A DNA stretch of 23,182 nt, from contig JBHEMZ010000038.1 in the NCBI GenBank assembly GCA_046262315.1, positions 1-23,182 on the forward strand, written 5' to 3'. A program made the position numbers and the translations under genes. This DNA comes from JACVRM01 sp046262315 (GTDB taxonomy: Bacteria > Actinomycetota > Thermoleophilia > Gaiellales > Gaiellaceae). This document shows positions 1 to 7,959 of this stretch, piece after piece (within the stretch, counting starts at the first letter, position 1; every line of letters starts with the position of its first letter). Under the pieces are notes generated by a model. It was not told the DNA's origin, ran no database searches, and worked only from the letters and a program-made list of their open reading frames with translations.

Positions 1-2
1 AC

Positions 3-146
3 CGCTTCGCCTACCGCACGAGCGCTCATCGCGCTCGCGCGCTCCCCGGCTACCTGCGCTGGTACAACCGACACCGACCGCACAGCTCGCTCGGCGGCCG
101 TCCGCCGATCAGCCGCGTCTCACAGGTCTGTGGGTCCCACACCTAG
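3..146 (+). mobile_element. 3' end of IS481-type transposase gene (5' part outside window)
   Basis: The frame is open from the window edge to a TAG at 144-146 and encodes about 47 residues. It contains YLRWYNRHRPHSSLGGRPP followed by ISRV, the typical C-terminal block of DDE integrase-core transposases of the IS481/IS3 group, just after the catalytic Glu region. The DDE residues lie outside the window. The sequence around the stop includes the short palindrome GTGGGTCCCAC (130-140), which may belong to the terminal inverted repeat, but only one end is visible. The element ends about 14 bp from the converging stop of the diguanylate cyclase gene. Confidence 0.75.
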
Positions 147-159
147 TCCGCGAGTCCGG

Positions 160-1326
160 CTAGCGGACCTGGCCCTTGCCGCCCTCCTTGGCGCGGTACA
201 GGGCCTCGTCCGCGCGCTGGAAGAGCTCGCGTGCGGTGTCGTCCTTTTTGATGAGTTCCGCCACGCCTGCCGAGGCGGAAAGCCGCTCCGCGCCTGCAAT
301 CGGCCGCGCGTCGAGAGCACGCTGGAAGCGTTCGTAGAGCTGTGCTGCGTCGTCGGAGCCGGACTCCGGGAGAATCACCGCCAGCTCGTCCCCGCCGACG
401 CGGCAGGCGATGTCCGTCCCGCGCAGGGCCTCGCGGACGCGGGCGCCGAGCTGGGTCAGCACTCCGTCGCCGGCGAGATGGCCGATTCGATCGTTGATCT
501 CTTTGAAGTCGTCGAGATCGAGGAGCATCAGGGAGAGCTGCCTGCCGTAGCGGTGTGCGCGAGCCACTTCCCGCTCGAGCGCCTCGTCGAAGAACCGGCG
601 ATTGTGGAGGCCGGTCATCGAATCGTGGTCGGCGGCTTCGCGCGCCTCCAGATAGCGGCGGGCGTTCTCGACCATGGGACCAGCGCTGGCGGCGAGCTCC
701 TCCAGTGTGGTCAGCTCCTCGGCCGAGGGCTCGCGCTCGCGACCGCGCCAGAAGACGGCGAGCGTGCCGACGTAGTCCTCCCGTGCCCCGGTAAGCGGCA
801 CCATGAGGCCCCCGCGGATGAGGTTGGCGTCGCGACCGACGTCCGACTCGCCGTACCGGTAGTTGAGCGCCACCGCACGTGGCTGCCGACCCTCGAGAGG
901 CGGCGCAACGGGCTCGTTGGCCGCTTCCTCGCGGCTCATCCCGTGCGTCGCGATGAGCGGGCCCCGCTCGCCGTTCGGCAGCACGACCATCGCGGCGTCC
1001 ATGCCCGGCAGTAGCTCGGCGGCCTCGAGCGTCCGGCCGAGTACCTCGTTCAGGTCGAGCGCGCCGGAAAGCTGTGCGAGGAAGCGCCCGCGGCGGTTCT
1101 CTTCCTTCGCGCGCTCGAGCGCGCCGCTCAGCTCGCGCACGACATCCTCCAAGCCGCCGTGATTCGGTGCGGCCTGGGTCTCGGCCTGCTGCGCTCGCTC
1201 CACCTGGTTCGCCCGCTCGGTCCGATAGCCGTCCTGCTGCTGCTGCCGACGCGCCAGCAGCAGGACGAGCAGCACGACGACCAACGTCCCCAATGCCGTT
1301 GTCAAGGATACGAGGGCCGTCGTCAT
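160..1326 (-). CDS. membrane-anchored GAF-GGDEF diguanylate cyclase
   Basis: A 388-residue protein expected to make cyclic di-GMP from two GTP. Residues about 5-25 form one hydrophobic segment that would anchor it in the membrane. Residues 30-80 are Gln/Glu/Arg rich and probably a coiled-coil signalling helix. Residues about 85-225 look like a GAF sensor domain. The GGDEF domain starts at DSMTGLHNRR (about 235) and carries the metal-binding LLDLDDFK block (about 268-275) and the active-site loop GGDEL (311-315). RGTD at 302-305 lies five residues before that loop, which is the product-inhibition I-site. GGDEL rather than GGDEF or GGEEF is a tolerated variant, so activity is likely but not certain. 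It is divergent from rpsL and unrelated to the ribosomal cluster. Confidence 0.9.
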   Translation of the reverse strand: MTTALVSLTTALGTLVVVLLVLLLARRQQQQDGYRTERANQVERAQQAETQAAPNHGGLEDVVRELSGALERAKEENRRGRFLAQLSGALDLNEVLGRTLEAAELLPGMDAAMVVLPNGERGPLIATHGMSREEAANEPVAPPLEGRQPRAVALNYRYGESDVGRDANLIRGGLMVPLTGAREDYVGTLAVFWRGREREPSAEELTTLEELAASAGPMVENARRYLEAREAADHDSMTGLHNRRFFDEALEREVARAHRYGRQLSLMLLDLDDFKEINDRIGHLAGDGVLTQLGARVREALRGTDIACRVGGDELAVILPESGSDDAAQLYERFQRALDARPIAGAERLSASAGVAELIKKDDTARELFQRADEALYRAKEGGKGQVR

Positions 1327-1483
1327 ATGAGCGCGCCCCCGTATCCGCCGCGTTTCGTCCGCGTCTTCACTGCCTCCCCCGGCTTTGCCGCAACTCGCCC
1401 TGCGTGGGCCTTCTCACTGTACTCGCGCCCCGCCCTTCTGACCATCCCTGAAAGGAGGCGATATCTCGCAGCGCGAAACGGTT

Positions 1484-1492
1484 TGCTACCAT
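1484..1492 (+). promoter_or_regulatory. candidate extended -10 promoter of the str operon
   Basis: TG-C-TACCAT gives an extended -10 (TG at 1484-1485, TACCAT at 1487-1492) about 70 bp upstream of rpsL. I see no good -35 at the usual distance. The 14-mer TGCTACCATGCCGC at this site is repeated exactly at 19621-19634 upstream of rpmJ, the only other major operon break, which supports a shared promoter. The stretch 1327-1483 holds no gene that I can support. It contains an SD-like AAAGGAGG near 1450 with no start codon at a sensible distance. Confidence 0.55.
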
Positions 1493-1502
1493 GCCGCCCG
1501 GT

Positions 1503-1535
1503 GGTTGGCAGGGGTGTCTCCTGCCGACCTTCTTT
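1503..1535 (+). promoter_or_regulatory. leader hairpin with T-rich tail before rpsL
   Basis: A 10-bp stem (1503-1512 with 1520-1529, one G-U pair) closes a 7-nt loop and is followed by TTCTTT. It begins about 11 nt after the -10 box, so it would lie at the very 5' end of the transcript. It resembles an intrinsic terminator or attenuator, or a 5' stabilising hairpin. The other operon promoter has the same arrangement. Confidence 0.5.
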
Positions 1536-1563
1536 GTGTGTAGACCTCGAATCCGGGAGTTCA

Positions 1564-1935
1564 GTGCCGACCGTCAATCAGCTTGTGCGCCGCGGCCGCA
1601 AGGCCATCAAGGAGAAGACCAAGACACCGCATCTCCAGGGTTCGCCCCAGCGGCGCGGCGTCTGCACGCGGGTCTTCACGCGCACGCCGAAAAAGCCGAA
1701 CTCTGCGCTCCGCAAGGCCGCGCGTGTCCGGCTCACGAACGGCATGGAGGTCACCGCCTACATCCCAGGTGAGGGGCACAACCTGCAGGAGCACTCCGTG
1801 GTGCTCGTTCGCGGCGGGCGAGTCAAGGACTTGCCGGGCATCCGCTACAAGGTCATCCGCGCCGCGCTAGACGCTGCGGGCGTCAGCGACCGCCGCCAGG
1901 GCCGCTCGAAGTACGGGGCGAAGCGCCCGGCCTAG
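1564..1935 (+). CDS. rpsL: 30S ribosomal protein S12 (uS12)
   Basis: A 123-residue S12 at the decoding centre. The GTG start at 1564 gives the family N-terminus PTVNQLVRRGR; longer in-frame extensions run through the promoter and hairpin and are rejected. GGGAG precedes the start by about 5 nt. The conserved loops TPKKPNSALRK and KDLPGIRY are present. Lys43 and Lys88 are both wild type, so the sequence shows no streptomycin-resistance substitution. It is the first gene of the str operon, with rpsG 8 nt downstream. rpoB and rpoC, which often lie upstream, are not in this window. Confidence 0.97.
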   Translation: MPTVNQLVRRGRKAIKEKTKTPHLQGSPQRRGVCTRVFTRTPKKPNSALRKAARVRLTNGMEVTAYIPGEGHNLQEHSVVLVRGGRVKDLPGIRYKVIRAALDAAGVSDRRQGRSKYGAKRPA

Positions 1936-1943
1936 GGAGAAAG

Positions 1944-2414
1944 ATGCCGCGTCGTGCAGACATCGAGCCCCGCAAGGTGCAGCCGGACCCGGTGCACAAC
2001 TCCGTGCTCGTCAGCCAGGTGATCCACCGCGTGATGCTGGACGGCAAGAAGAGCGTCGCCGAGACGCTCGTCTACTCCGCGCTCGAGCGGATCGGCGAGA
2101 AGACCGGCAAGCCACCCGTGGACGTGCTCGAGCAGGCGGTCAAGACCGTCACGCCCGTGCTCGAGGTGCGCTCCCGCCGCGTCGGGGGCGCCAACTACCA
2201 GGTACCCGTCGAGGTGCCGCAGCGCCGCGCGCGCACGCTGGCAGTGCGCTGGCTGATCGAGCACGCGCGCAAGCGGCGCGAAAAGGGCATGGAGGAGAAG
2301 CTCGCGGGCGAGGTGCTGGACGCGCTCAACCAGCAGGGCGGCGCGTTCAAGCAGAAGGACGACCAGTACCGGATGGCGCAGGCCAATAAGGCCTTCGCGC
2401 ACTACCGATGGTAA
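1944..2414 (+). CDS. rpsG: 30S ribosomal protein S7 (uS7)
   Basis: A 156-residue protein of normal length that nucleates the 30S head and contacts the exit-site tRNA. It begins MPRRADIEPRKVQPDP and ends in AQANKAFAHYRW, typical S7 ends. AGGGAGA lies 4-5 nt before the ATG. In E. coli S7 represses its own operon by binding the rpsL-rpsG gap. Here that gap is only 8 nt, while the next gap (before fusA) is long and structured, so any such control would have to sit elsewhere. Confidence 0.97.
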   Translation: MPRRADIEPRKVQPDPVHNSVLVSQVIHRVMLDGKKSVAETLVYSALERIGEKTGKPPVDVLEQAVKTVTPVLEVRSRRVGGANYQVPVEVPQRRARTLAVRWLIEHARKRREKGMEEKLAGEVLDALNQQGGAFKQKDDQYRMAQANKAFAHYRW

Positions 2415-2577
2415 GCCGGAGGGTTCTCTCGCCTCTGGCGTGCCGCTGCCGGTGCGAGGCCGGAGGGAACAGTACGCCCAGTACGGGCCCGGAGAGCATC
2501 GTGCCGGCAACGGCACGAGGCGGACGCGGAGGCCGGCTTCGCCGGCCGGTAGCGTGCGCCGGCCAGGGGTGAGAGAG
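2415..2577 (+). promoter_or_regulatory. structured 163-nt intercistronic leader before fusA
   Basis: The gap folds strongly on paper. GTTCTCTC (2423-2430) pairs with GAGGGAAC (2463-2470) and GCCTC (2431-2435) pairs with GAGGC (2456-2460), leaving a 2-nt bulge. CGTGCCG-GCAA-CGGCACG (2500-2517) is a hairpin with a GNRA tetraloop. GGCCGGC-TTC-GCCGGCC (2531-2547) is another. The fusA reading frame stays open through much of the gap from a GTG at 2440, but those 46 residues do not look like EF-G. No terminator T-run is seen. Confidence 0.45.
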
Positions 2578-4680
2578 ATGTCGAACGTCGCCACGCAGAC
2601 CCAGGTCGGCCTCGACCGCGTCCGGAACATCGGGATCATGGCCCATATCGACGCGGGCAAGACCACGACGACCGAGCGGATCCTCTACTACACCGGCCGC
2701 ACCCACAAGATGGGTGAGGTGCACGAGGGCGCCGCCACGATGGACTGGATGGCTCAGGAGCAGGAACGGGGCATCACGATCACGTCCGCTGCGACGACGG
2801 CGTTCTGGCGCGATTTTCGCGTCAACATTATCGATACGCCCGGGCACGTGGACTTTACGGTCGAGGTTGAGCGCAGCCTCCGCGTGCTCGACGGCGCGAT
2901 CGCGGTTTTCGACTCGGTCGCAGGCGTCGAGCCGCAGTCCGAGACGGTTTGGCGGCAGGCCGATCGCTACCGCGTGCCGCGCATCGCGTTCATCAACAAG
3001 ATGGACCGCACGGGCACGGACTTCTTCGCCGCCGTACAGTCGATGGTCGACCGCCTGGGCGCGCGCCCCGTCCCCGTGCAACTCCCGCTCGGCCAGGAGG
3101 AGCACTTCCGCGGCGTTGTCGACCTCGTCGAGATGCGCGCGATCGTCTACTCGGACGCGCTCGGAATGGAGTACGCCACCGAGGAGATCCCCGAGGAGCT
3201 GCGCGAGCAGGCCGAGGAGTACCACCATCAGCTGATCAACTCGGTCGCCGACCACGACGAGGAGCTGATGGAGACCTACCTCGCGGACGAGGTCGCCGTC
3301 ACGCCCGAGATGCTCCGCCGCGCCCTCCGCGCCGCGACCCTCGACATTACCGTCACGCCGATCCTGTGCGGCTCGGCCTTCAAGAACAAGGGCGTGCAGC
3401 CTTTGCTCGACGCGGTTATCGACTACCTGCCGAGCCCGCTGGACGTGCCGCCCGTGCACGGCATCGACCCACGCACGGAGCACGAGCTCTCGCGCCGGCC
3501 GGCCACGGACGAGCCTTTCGCTGCGCTCGCCTTCAAGGTGATGACCGACCCGTACGTCGGCAAGCTGACCTACTTCCGCGTCTATTCCGGCAAGATCAAG
3601 GCCGGCGACCGCGTCGTCAACACCACGAACGGCAAGACGGAGCGGATCGGCCGCATCCTCCAGATGCACGCCAATCACCGCGAGGAGCGAGCGGACATCG
3701 GCGCGGGCGAGATTGCCGCCGCCGTGGGGCTCAAGCAGACCACGACCGGCGACACCCTGGCAGTGGAAACTGCGCCGATCGTGCTCGAGTCCATGACCTT
3801 TCCCGACCCCGTCATTTCCGTGGCCATCGAGCCGAAGACAAAGGCGGACCAGGACAAGCTGGCGCAGGCGCTCCAGCGGCTCACGGAGGAGGATCCAACG
3901 TTTCGCGTGCGCACGGACGAGGACACCGGGCAGACCCTCATCGCGGGGATGGGCGAGCTACACCTCGAGATCATCGTCGACCGCCTCATGCGCGAGTTCA
4001 AGGTCGACGCCAACGTTGGCCGCCCCCAGGTCGCATACCGCGAAACGGTGGTTCAGCGGGTGGAGAAAATCCAGGGCCGCTTCGTCCGGCAGACGGGTGG
4101 TCGCGGACAGTACGGCCACGCGGTCATCACGATGGAGCCCGCAGAGCCCGGGGAAGGCTACGAGTTCATCGATCGGATCGTCGGCGGCACGATTCCGAAG
4201 GAGTACATCCCGTCGGTCGACCTCGGCATCCAGGAGGCGATGGAGTCCGGCGTCCTCGCGGGCTTCCCCGTCGTGGACGTGCGGGTCGAGCTGACGGACG
4301 GCTCGTACCACGATGTCGACTCGAGCGAGATTGCGTTCAAGATCGCCGGCTCCATGGCGTTCAAGGAGGCCATGAAGCGCGCGAAGCCGAAACTGCTCGA
4401 GCCGGTCATGGCCGTCGAGGTCGTCACGCCCGAGGAATACCTCGGCGACGTGATGGGCGACCTCAACGGACGGCGTGGGCGCGTCGAGGGCCTGGAGCCG
4501 AGGGGGAACGCGCAGGCGATTCGCGCGCACGTCCCGCTCGCCACCATGTTCGGTTACGCGACCGACCTGCGCTCGACGACGCAGGGCCGGGCCACGTTCA
4601 CCATGCAGTTCGATCGCTACGAGCAAGTTCCAGCCTCAATTTCTACCGAAATTGTGGCCAATGAGGGATCAAAGACCTAA
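2578..4680 (+). CDS. fusA: elongation factor G (EF-G)
   Basis: A 700-residue translational GTPase that drives tRNA-mRNA translocation and ribosome recycling. The GTPase motifs are AHIDAGKT (residues 22-29), DTPGHVDF, NKMD and GSAFKNKG. Domains II-V follow with family blocks such as GMGELHLEI and the GGRGQYGH loop of domain IV. The length is normal. I chose the ATG at 2578 because it is preceded by GGTGAGAG and gives the family start; the in-frame extension to 2440 is Arg/Gly rich and unlike EF-G. It sits between rpsG and tuf as in the standard str operon. Confidence 0.97.
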   Translation: MSNVATQTQVGLDRVRNIGIMAHIDAGKTTTTERILYYTGRTHKMGEVHEGAATMDWMAQEQERGITITSAATTAFWRDFRVNIIDTPGHVDFTVEVERSLRVLDGAIAVFDSVAGVEPQSETVWRQADRYRVPRIAFINKMDRTGTDFFAAVQSMVDRLGARPVPVQLPLGQEEHFRGVVDLVEMRAIVYSDALGMEYATEEIPEELREQAEEYHHQLINSVADHDEELMETYLADEVAVTPEMLRRALRAATLDITVTPILCGSAFKNKGVQPLLDAVIDYLPSPLDVPPVHGIDPRTEHELSRRPATDEPFAALAFKVMTDPYVGKLTYFRVYSGKIKAGDRVVNTTNGKTERIGRILQMHANHREERADIGAGEIAAAVGLKQTTTGDTLAVETAPIVLESMTFPDPVISVAIEPKTKADQDKLAQALQRLTEEDPTFRVRTDEDTGQTLIAGMGELHLEIIVDRLMREFKVDANVGRPQVAYRETVVQRVEKIQGRFVRQTGGRGQYGHAVITMEPAEPGEGYEFIDRIVGGTIPKEYIPSVDLGIQEAMESGVLAGFPVVDVRVELTDGSYHDVDSSEIAFKIAGSMAFKEAMKRAKPKLLEPVMAVEVVTPEEYLGDVMGDLNGRRGRVEGLEPRGNAQAIRAHVPLATMFGYATDLRSTTQGRATFTMQFDRYEQVPASISTEIVANEGSKT

Positions 4681-4683
4681 ACA

Positions 4684-4722
4684 GGCTAGGAGTGTTTCCT
4701 AGCCCGGATTTCCGGAGGAAAT
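4684..4722 (+). promoter_or_regulatory. two hairpins between fusA and tuf, the second holding the tuf SD
   Basis: GGCTAGGA (4684-4691) pairs perfectly with TCCTAGCC (4697-4704) right after the fusA stop. No T-run follows, so it is not a classic terminator. The next palindrome ATTTCC-GGA-GGAAAT (4708-4722) ends directly at the tuf ATG and contains the SD GGAGG in its loop and 3' arm. This could limit initiation until it is opened by a ribosome finishing fusA. Confidence 0.45.
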
Positions 4723-5910
<1,188 letters not shown>

Positions 5911-5934
5911 CGAAGTTCGGAAGGGAAGCGCACG

Positions 5935-6243
5935 GTGCCGCAACAGAAGATCCGCATCCGGCTGAAGGGCTACGACCACACGCAGCTCGACCGGTCGGCG
6001 ACGCAGATCGTCGATACCGCGCAGCGCACCGGCGCGACGATCACCGGTCCCGTGCCCCTACCCACCGAGAAGAACGTCTACTGCGTGATCCGCAGTCCGT
6101 TCAAGGACAAGGACTCGCGGGAGCACTTCGAAGTGCGCACGCACAAACGGCTGATCGACATCCACAACCCGACGCCCAAGACGGTCGACTCGCTGATGCG
6201 GCTCGATCTGCCTGCGGGCGTCGATATCGAGATCAAATTGTGA
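5935..6243 (+). CDS. rpsJ: 30S ribosomal protein S10 (uS10, NusE)
   Basis: A 102-residue protein of the 30S head that also acts as NusE in antitermination complexes. The sequence from QKIRIRLKGYDHTQLD to RTHKRLIDIHNPTPKTVDSL is unmistakable. Start is GTG at 5935 with GGAAGGGAAG upstream. It opens the S10 segment. No separate promoter or S10-type leader is seen in the 24-nt gap after tuf. Confidence 0.97.
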   Translation: MPQQKIRIRLKGYDHTQLDRSATQIVDTAQRTGATITGPVPLPTEKNVYCVIRSPFKDKDSREHFEVRTHKRLIDIHNPTPKTVDSLMRLDLPAGVDIEIKL

Positions 6244-6328
6244 CCTGGCGATCCCAGTTTGATCTAGCTGGAGAAATGGCCCCTAGCTTCGACACGTCCA
6301 GTTATCGCTTTTGCCGGAGGCAAAAGTG
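6244..6328 (+). promoter_or_regulatory. intercistronic element before rplC (class 2) with SD-sequestering hairpin
   Basis: The 82-nt gap carries CTAGCTGGA (6264-6272) and CAGTTAT (6299-6305), both found in the same order and at nearly the same distance before rpsH. It ends in a perfect hairpin CTTTTGCC-GGA-GGCAAAAG (6308-6326) that holds the SD GGAGG and reaches the first base of the rplC GTG. A 17-codon ORF (6276-6329, starts MAPSFDTSS) with SD GGAG stops in GTGA across the rplC start. The gap begins with GGCGATCCC (6248-6256), also found in the element before rpsC. Confidence 0.45.
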
Positions 6329-6946
6329 AAGGGCATCGTCGGCCGAAAGCTCGGCATGACGCAGGTGTTCGACGTCGAGAGCGGCGAGCTTACGCCGGTC
6401 ACGGTGATCGAGGCCGGCCCGTGCCCCGTGGTCACCGTGCGCACGAACGACGCCGATGGCTACGAGGCCGTGCAGCTCGCGTTCGCGCCGGTTGCCGAGC
6501 GGAAGATCTCCAAGGGCGAGCGGGGCCACCTGGCGAAGAACGGCGTGGAGCCGCACCGGCATCTCGTCGAGTTCCGCGGAGCCTCGGAATCCGTCGTGGG
6601 CGAAACCATCACCGTCGAGGCGTTCGAGCCCGGCGACAAGGTCAAGGTGGCCGGCATCGGCATCGGCAAGGGCTTCGCGGGCACCATCAAGCGGCACAAC
6701 TTCAGCCGCGGCCCGGTCACGCACGGCTCACACAACATCCGCAAGCCGGGCTCCATCGGCGCTTCCGCGACCCCGTCGCGCGTCTTCAAGGGGATCCGCA
6801 TGGCTGGGCGCATGGGTGGCAAGCGCGTCACGCAGGTCGGGCTGACGGTGCACTCCGTCGAGCCGGAGCAGAACCTGCTGCTCGTCAAGGGCGCCGTGCC
6901 CGGCCCGAAGAACGGCCTGGTCGAGATCCGCGAGGAGGGTCGGTGA
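6326..6946 (+). CDS. rplC: 50S ribosomal protein L3 (uL3)
   Basis: A 206-residue L3, an early assembly protein near the peptidyl-transferase centre. It starts MKGIVGRKLGMTQVF and contains the conserved central loop RGPVTHGSHNIRKPGSIGASATPSRVFKG and MGGKRVT. I prefer the GTG at 6326, which has GGAGG 5 nt upstream and gives the family N-terminus, over a TTG at 6311. Its stop overlaps the rplD start as TGATG. The start and SD lie in a hairpin. Confidence 0.96.
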   Translation: MKGIVGRKLGMTQVFDVESGELTPVTVIEAGPCPVVTVRTNDADGYEAVQLAFAPVAERKISKGERGHLAKNGVEPHRHLVEFRGASESVVGETITVEAFEPGDKVKVAGIGIGKGFAGTIKRHNFSRGPVTHGSHNIRKPGSIGASATPSRVFKGIRMAGRMGGKRVTQVGLTVHSVEPEQNLLLVKGAVPGPKNGLVEIREEGR

Positions 6947-7569
6947 TGGCGGCGCCGAAGGCACCCATGCTTGGCGGCAAGGCGAGCGACGCTGTGTCGC
7001 TCGAGGAGGCCGTGTTCGCCGCCGAGGTGAAGCCGCACCTGGTCCACGAGGCTGTGCGCGCGGAGCTCAATGCGCAGCGCGCTGGCACGCGAGCGGCGAA
7101 GAGCCGTGGGCTCGTCTCCGGCGGACGGGGCAAGCCGTGGCGCCAAAAGGGCACCGGTCGCGCGCGCGCCGGCACGATCCGCGCGCCCCAGTTCACGGGC
7201 GGGGGCGTCGCCTTCCCCCCGACACCGCGCAGCTTCGCCGTCAAAGTCAACCGCAAGGCGTACCGCTCGGCTCTGCGCAGCGCGCTGACGCAGCATGCGG
7301 CCGCGGGCACGCTGGCCCTGGTCGACCCTGCGTCGCTCGCCGAGCCGGCCACGAAGGCGGCCGCCGCACTCGTCGAGGAGTGGGGACAGGAGCGGCCGTT
7401 GCTCGTCGTGGCGCTACCGGATGAGGAGACGGTGGTCAAGTCGTTCCGCAACCTTCCCCGCGTGCTCATCGTCGAGCCCGCCGAGGTCGAGGTTGCCGCG
7501 GTCGTCTGGGCGCGCGCGCTCGTCGTCACCCCGGGCGCACTCGAGCAGCTCCAGAGGAGAGCGGCATGA
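6946..7569 (+). CDS. rplD: 50S ribosomal protein L4 (uL4)
   Basis: A 207-residue L4, whose extended loop lines the exit tunnel. The loop motif GRGKPWRQKGTGRARAG is followed by RAPQFTGGGVAFPPTPR, and the globular part ends with RVLIVEP and a short Rossmann-like strand set. Starts overlap at both ends: TGATG with rplC, ATGA with rplW. In E. coli L4 represses the S10 operon through an S10 leader hairpin. No such leader is evident here, although several gaps are structured. Confidence 0.95.
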   Translation: MAAPKAPMLGGKASDAVSLEEAVFAAEVKPHLVHEAVRAELNAQRAGTRAAKSRGLVSGGRGKPWRQKGTGRARAGTIRAPQFTGGGVAFPPTPRSFAVKVNRKAYRSALRSALTQHAAAGTLALVDPASLAEPATKAAAALVEEWGQERPLLVVALPDEETVVKSFRNLPRVLIVEPAEVEVAAVVWARALVVTPGALEQLQRRAA

Positions 7570-7862
7570 GCCTGCACCCCAACGAAGTGCTGATCTCCCC
7601 GGTGGTCTCGGAGAAGAGCTACAGCGGGATCGCCGACGGCATCTACTCCTTCCGCGTCCACCAGGACGCGCACAAGACGCAGATCCGCCAGGCGGTCGAG
7701 GAGCTGTTCAGCGTGAAAGTTCGTGCGGTCAACGTCTCGCAAGTGCGCCCGAAGCCCAAGCGGCGCGGCCTCGTGCGCGGCAAGCGCCCGGGCTGGAAAA
7801 AGGCCATCGTCAAGCTTCAGCCCGGCCAGACCATCGGCATCTTCCAGGGGCCTGACGTTTGA
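7566..7862 (+). CDS. rplW: 50S ribosomal protein L23 (uL23)
   Basis: A 98-residue L23, located at the tunnel exit where trigger factor and SRP dock. It reads NEVLISPVVSEKSYSGI at the start and has the RGKRPGWKKAIVKLQPGQTI block near the end. The ATG overlaps the rplD stop (ATGA), with AGAGGAGAG upstream. The stop TGA is also the first base triplet of the element before rplB. Confidence 0.96.
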   Translation: MSLHPNEVLISPVVSEKSYSGIADGIYSFRVHQDAHKTQIRQAVEELFSVKVRAVNVSQVRPKPKRRGLVRGKRPGWKKAIVKLQPGQTIGIFQGPDV

Positions 7863-7959
7863 TGGCACTCCCCTCGCTCATGTACGAACGCTCGCGCTCT
7901 TGCGACGGTCGTGTTTCGCAGGCAGCGCCCGCGATCCGCAAGCGAGGTGACAGCTGATG
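7860..7959 (+). promoter_or_regulatory. intercistronic element before rplB (class 1, divergent copy)
   Basis: It begins at the rplW stop with TGATGGCACTCCCC (7860-7873) and ends with GGTGACAGCTGATG at the rplB start (7946-7959). Both ends match the elements before rpsC and rpsD; the middle does not. CCTCGC (7872-7877) can pair with GCGAGG (7942-7947), which contains the rplB SD; alternatively CTTGCG (7899-7904) pairs with CGCAAG (7937-7942). A 31-codon ORF (7862-7957, starts MALPSLMYE, ends RGDS) overlaps both neighbours as TGATG, but its own SD is weak. Confidence 0.4.

Noticed and set aside
130..1014. Plus-strand ORF of 294 codons opposite the diguanylate cyclase
   Set aside because: No recognisable domain; the minus strand carries full GAF and GGDEF motifs.
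1449..1457. AAAGGAGG as a ribosome binding site
   Set aside because: No start codon lies at a usable distance and it is upstream of the proposed promoter.
1159..1563. N-terminal extension of S12 and the ORF starting at 1491
   Set aside because: They run through the promoter and leader hairpin; S12 begins at the family motif from GTG 1564. The ORF at 1491 is out of frame and without SD.
2440..2577. 46-residue N-terminal extension of EF-G
   Set aside because: The residues are Arg/Gly rich and unlike EF-G, no suitable SD precedes the GTG, and the ATG at 2578 has one.
2347..3678. Long antisense ORF opposite fusA (443 codons)
   Set aside because: Typical shadow of a GC-rich coding frame; the sense strand is clearly EF-G. 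Similar antisense ORFs at 4918-5979, 9825-11006 and 16795-17985 are rejected for the same reason.
4684..4704. Terminator between fusA and tuf
   Set aside because: The stem is good but no T-run follows, and tuf lacks a visible promoter of its own; kept only as a hairpin of unknown role.
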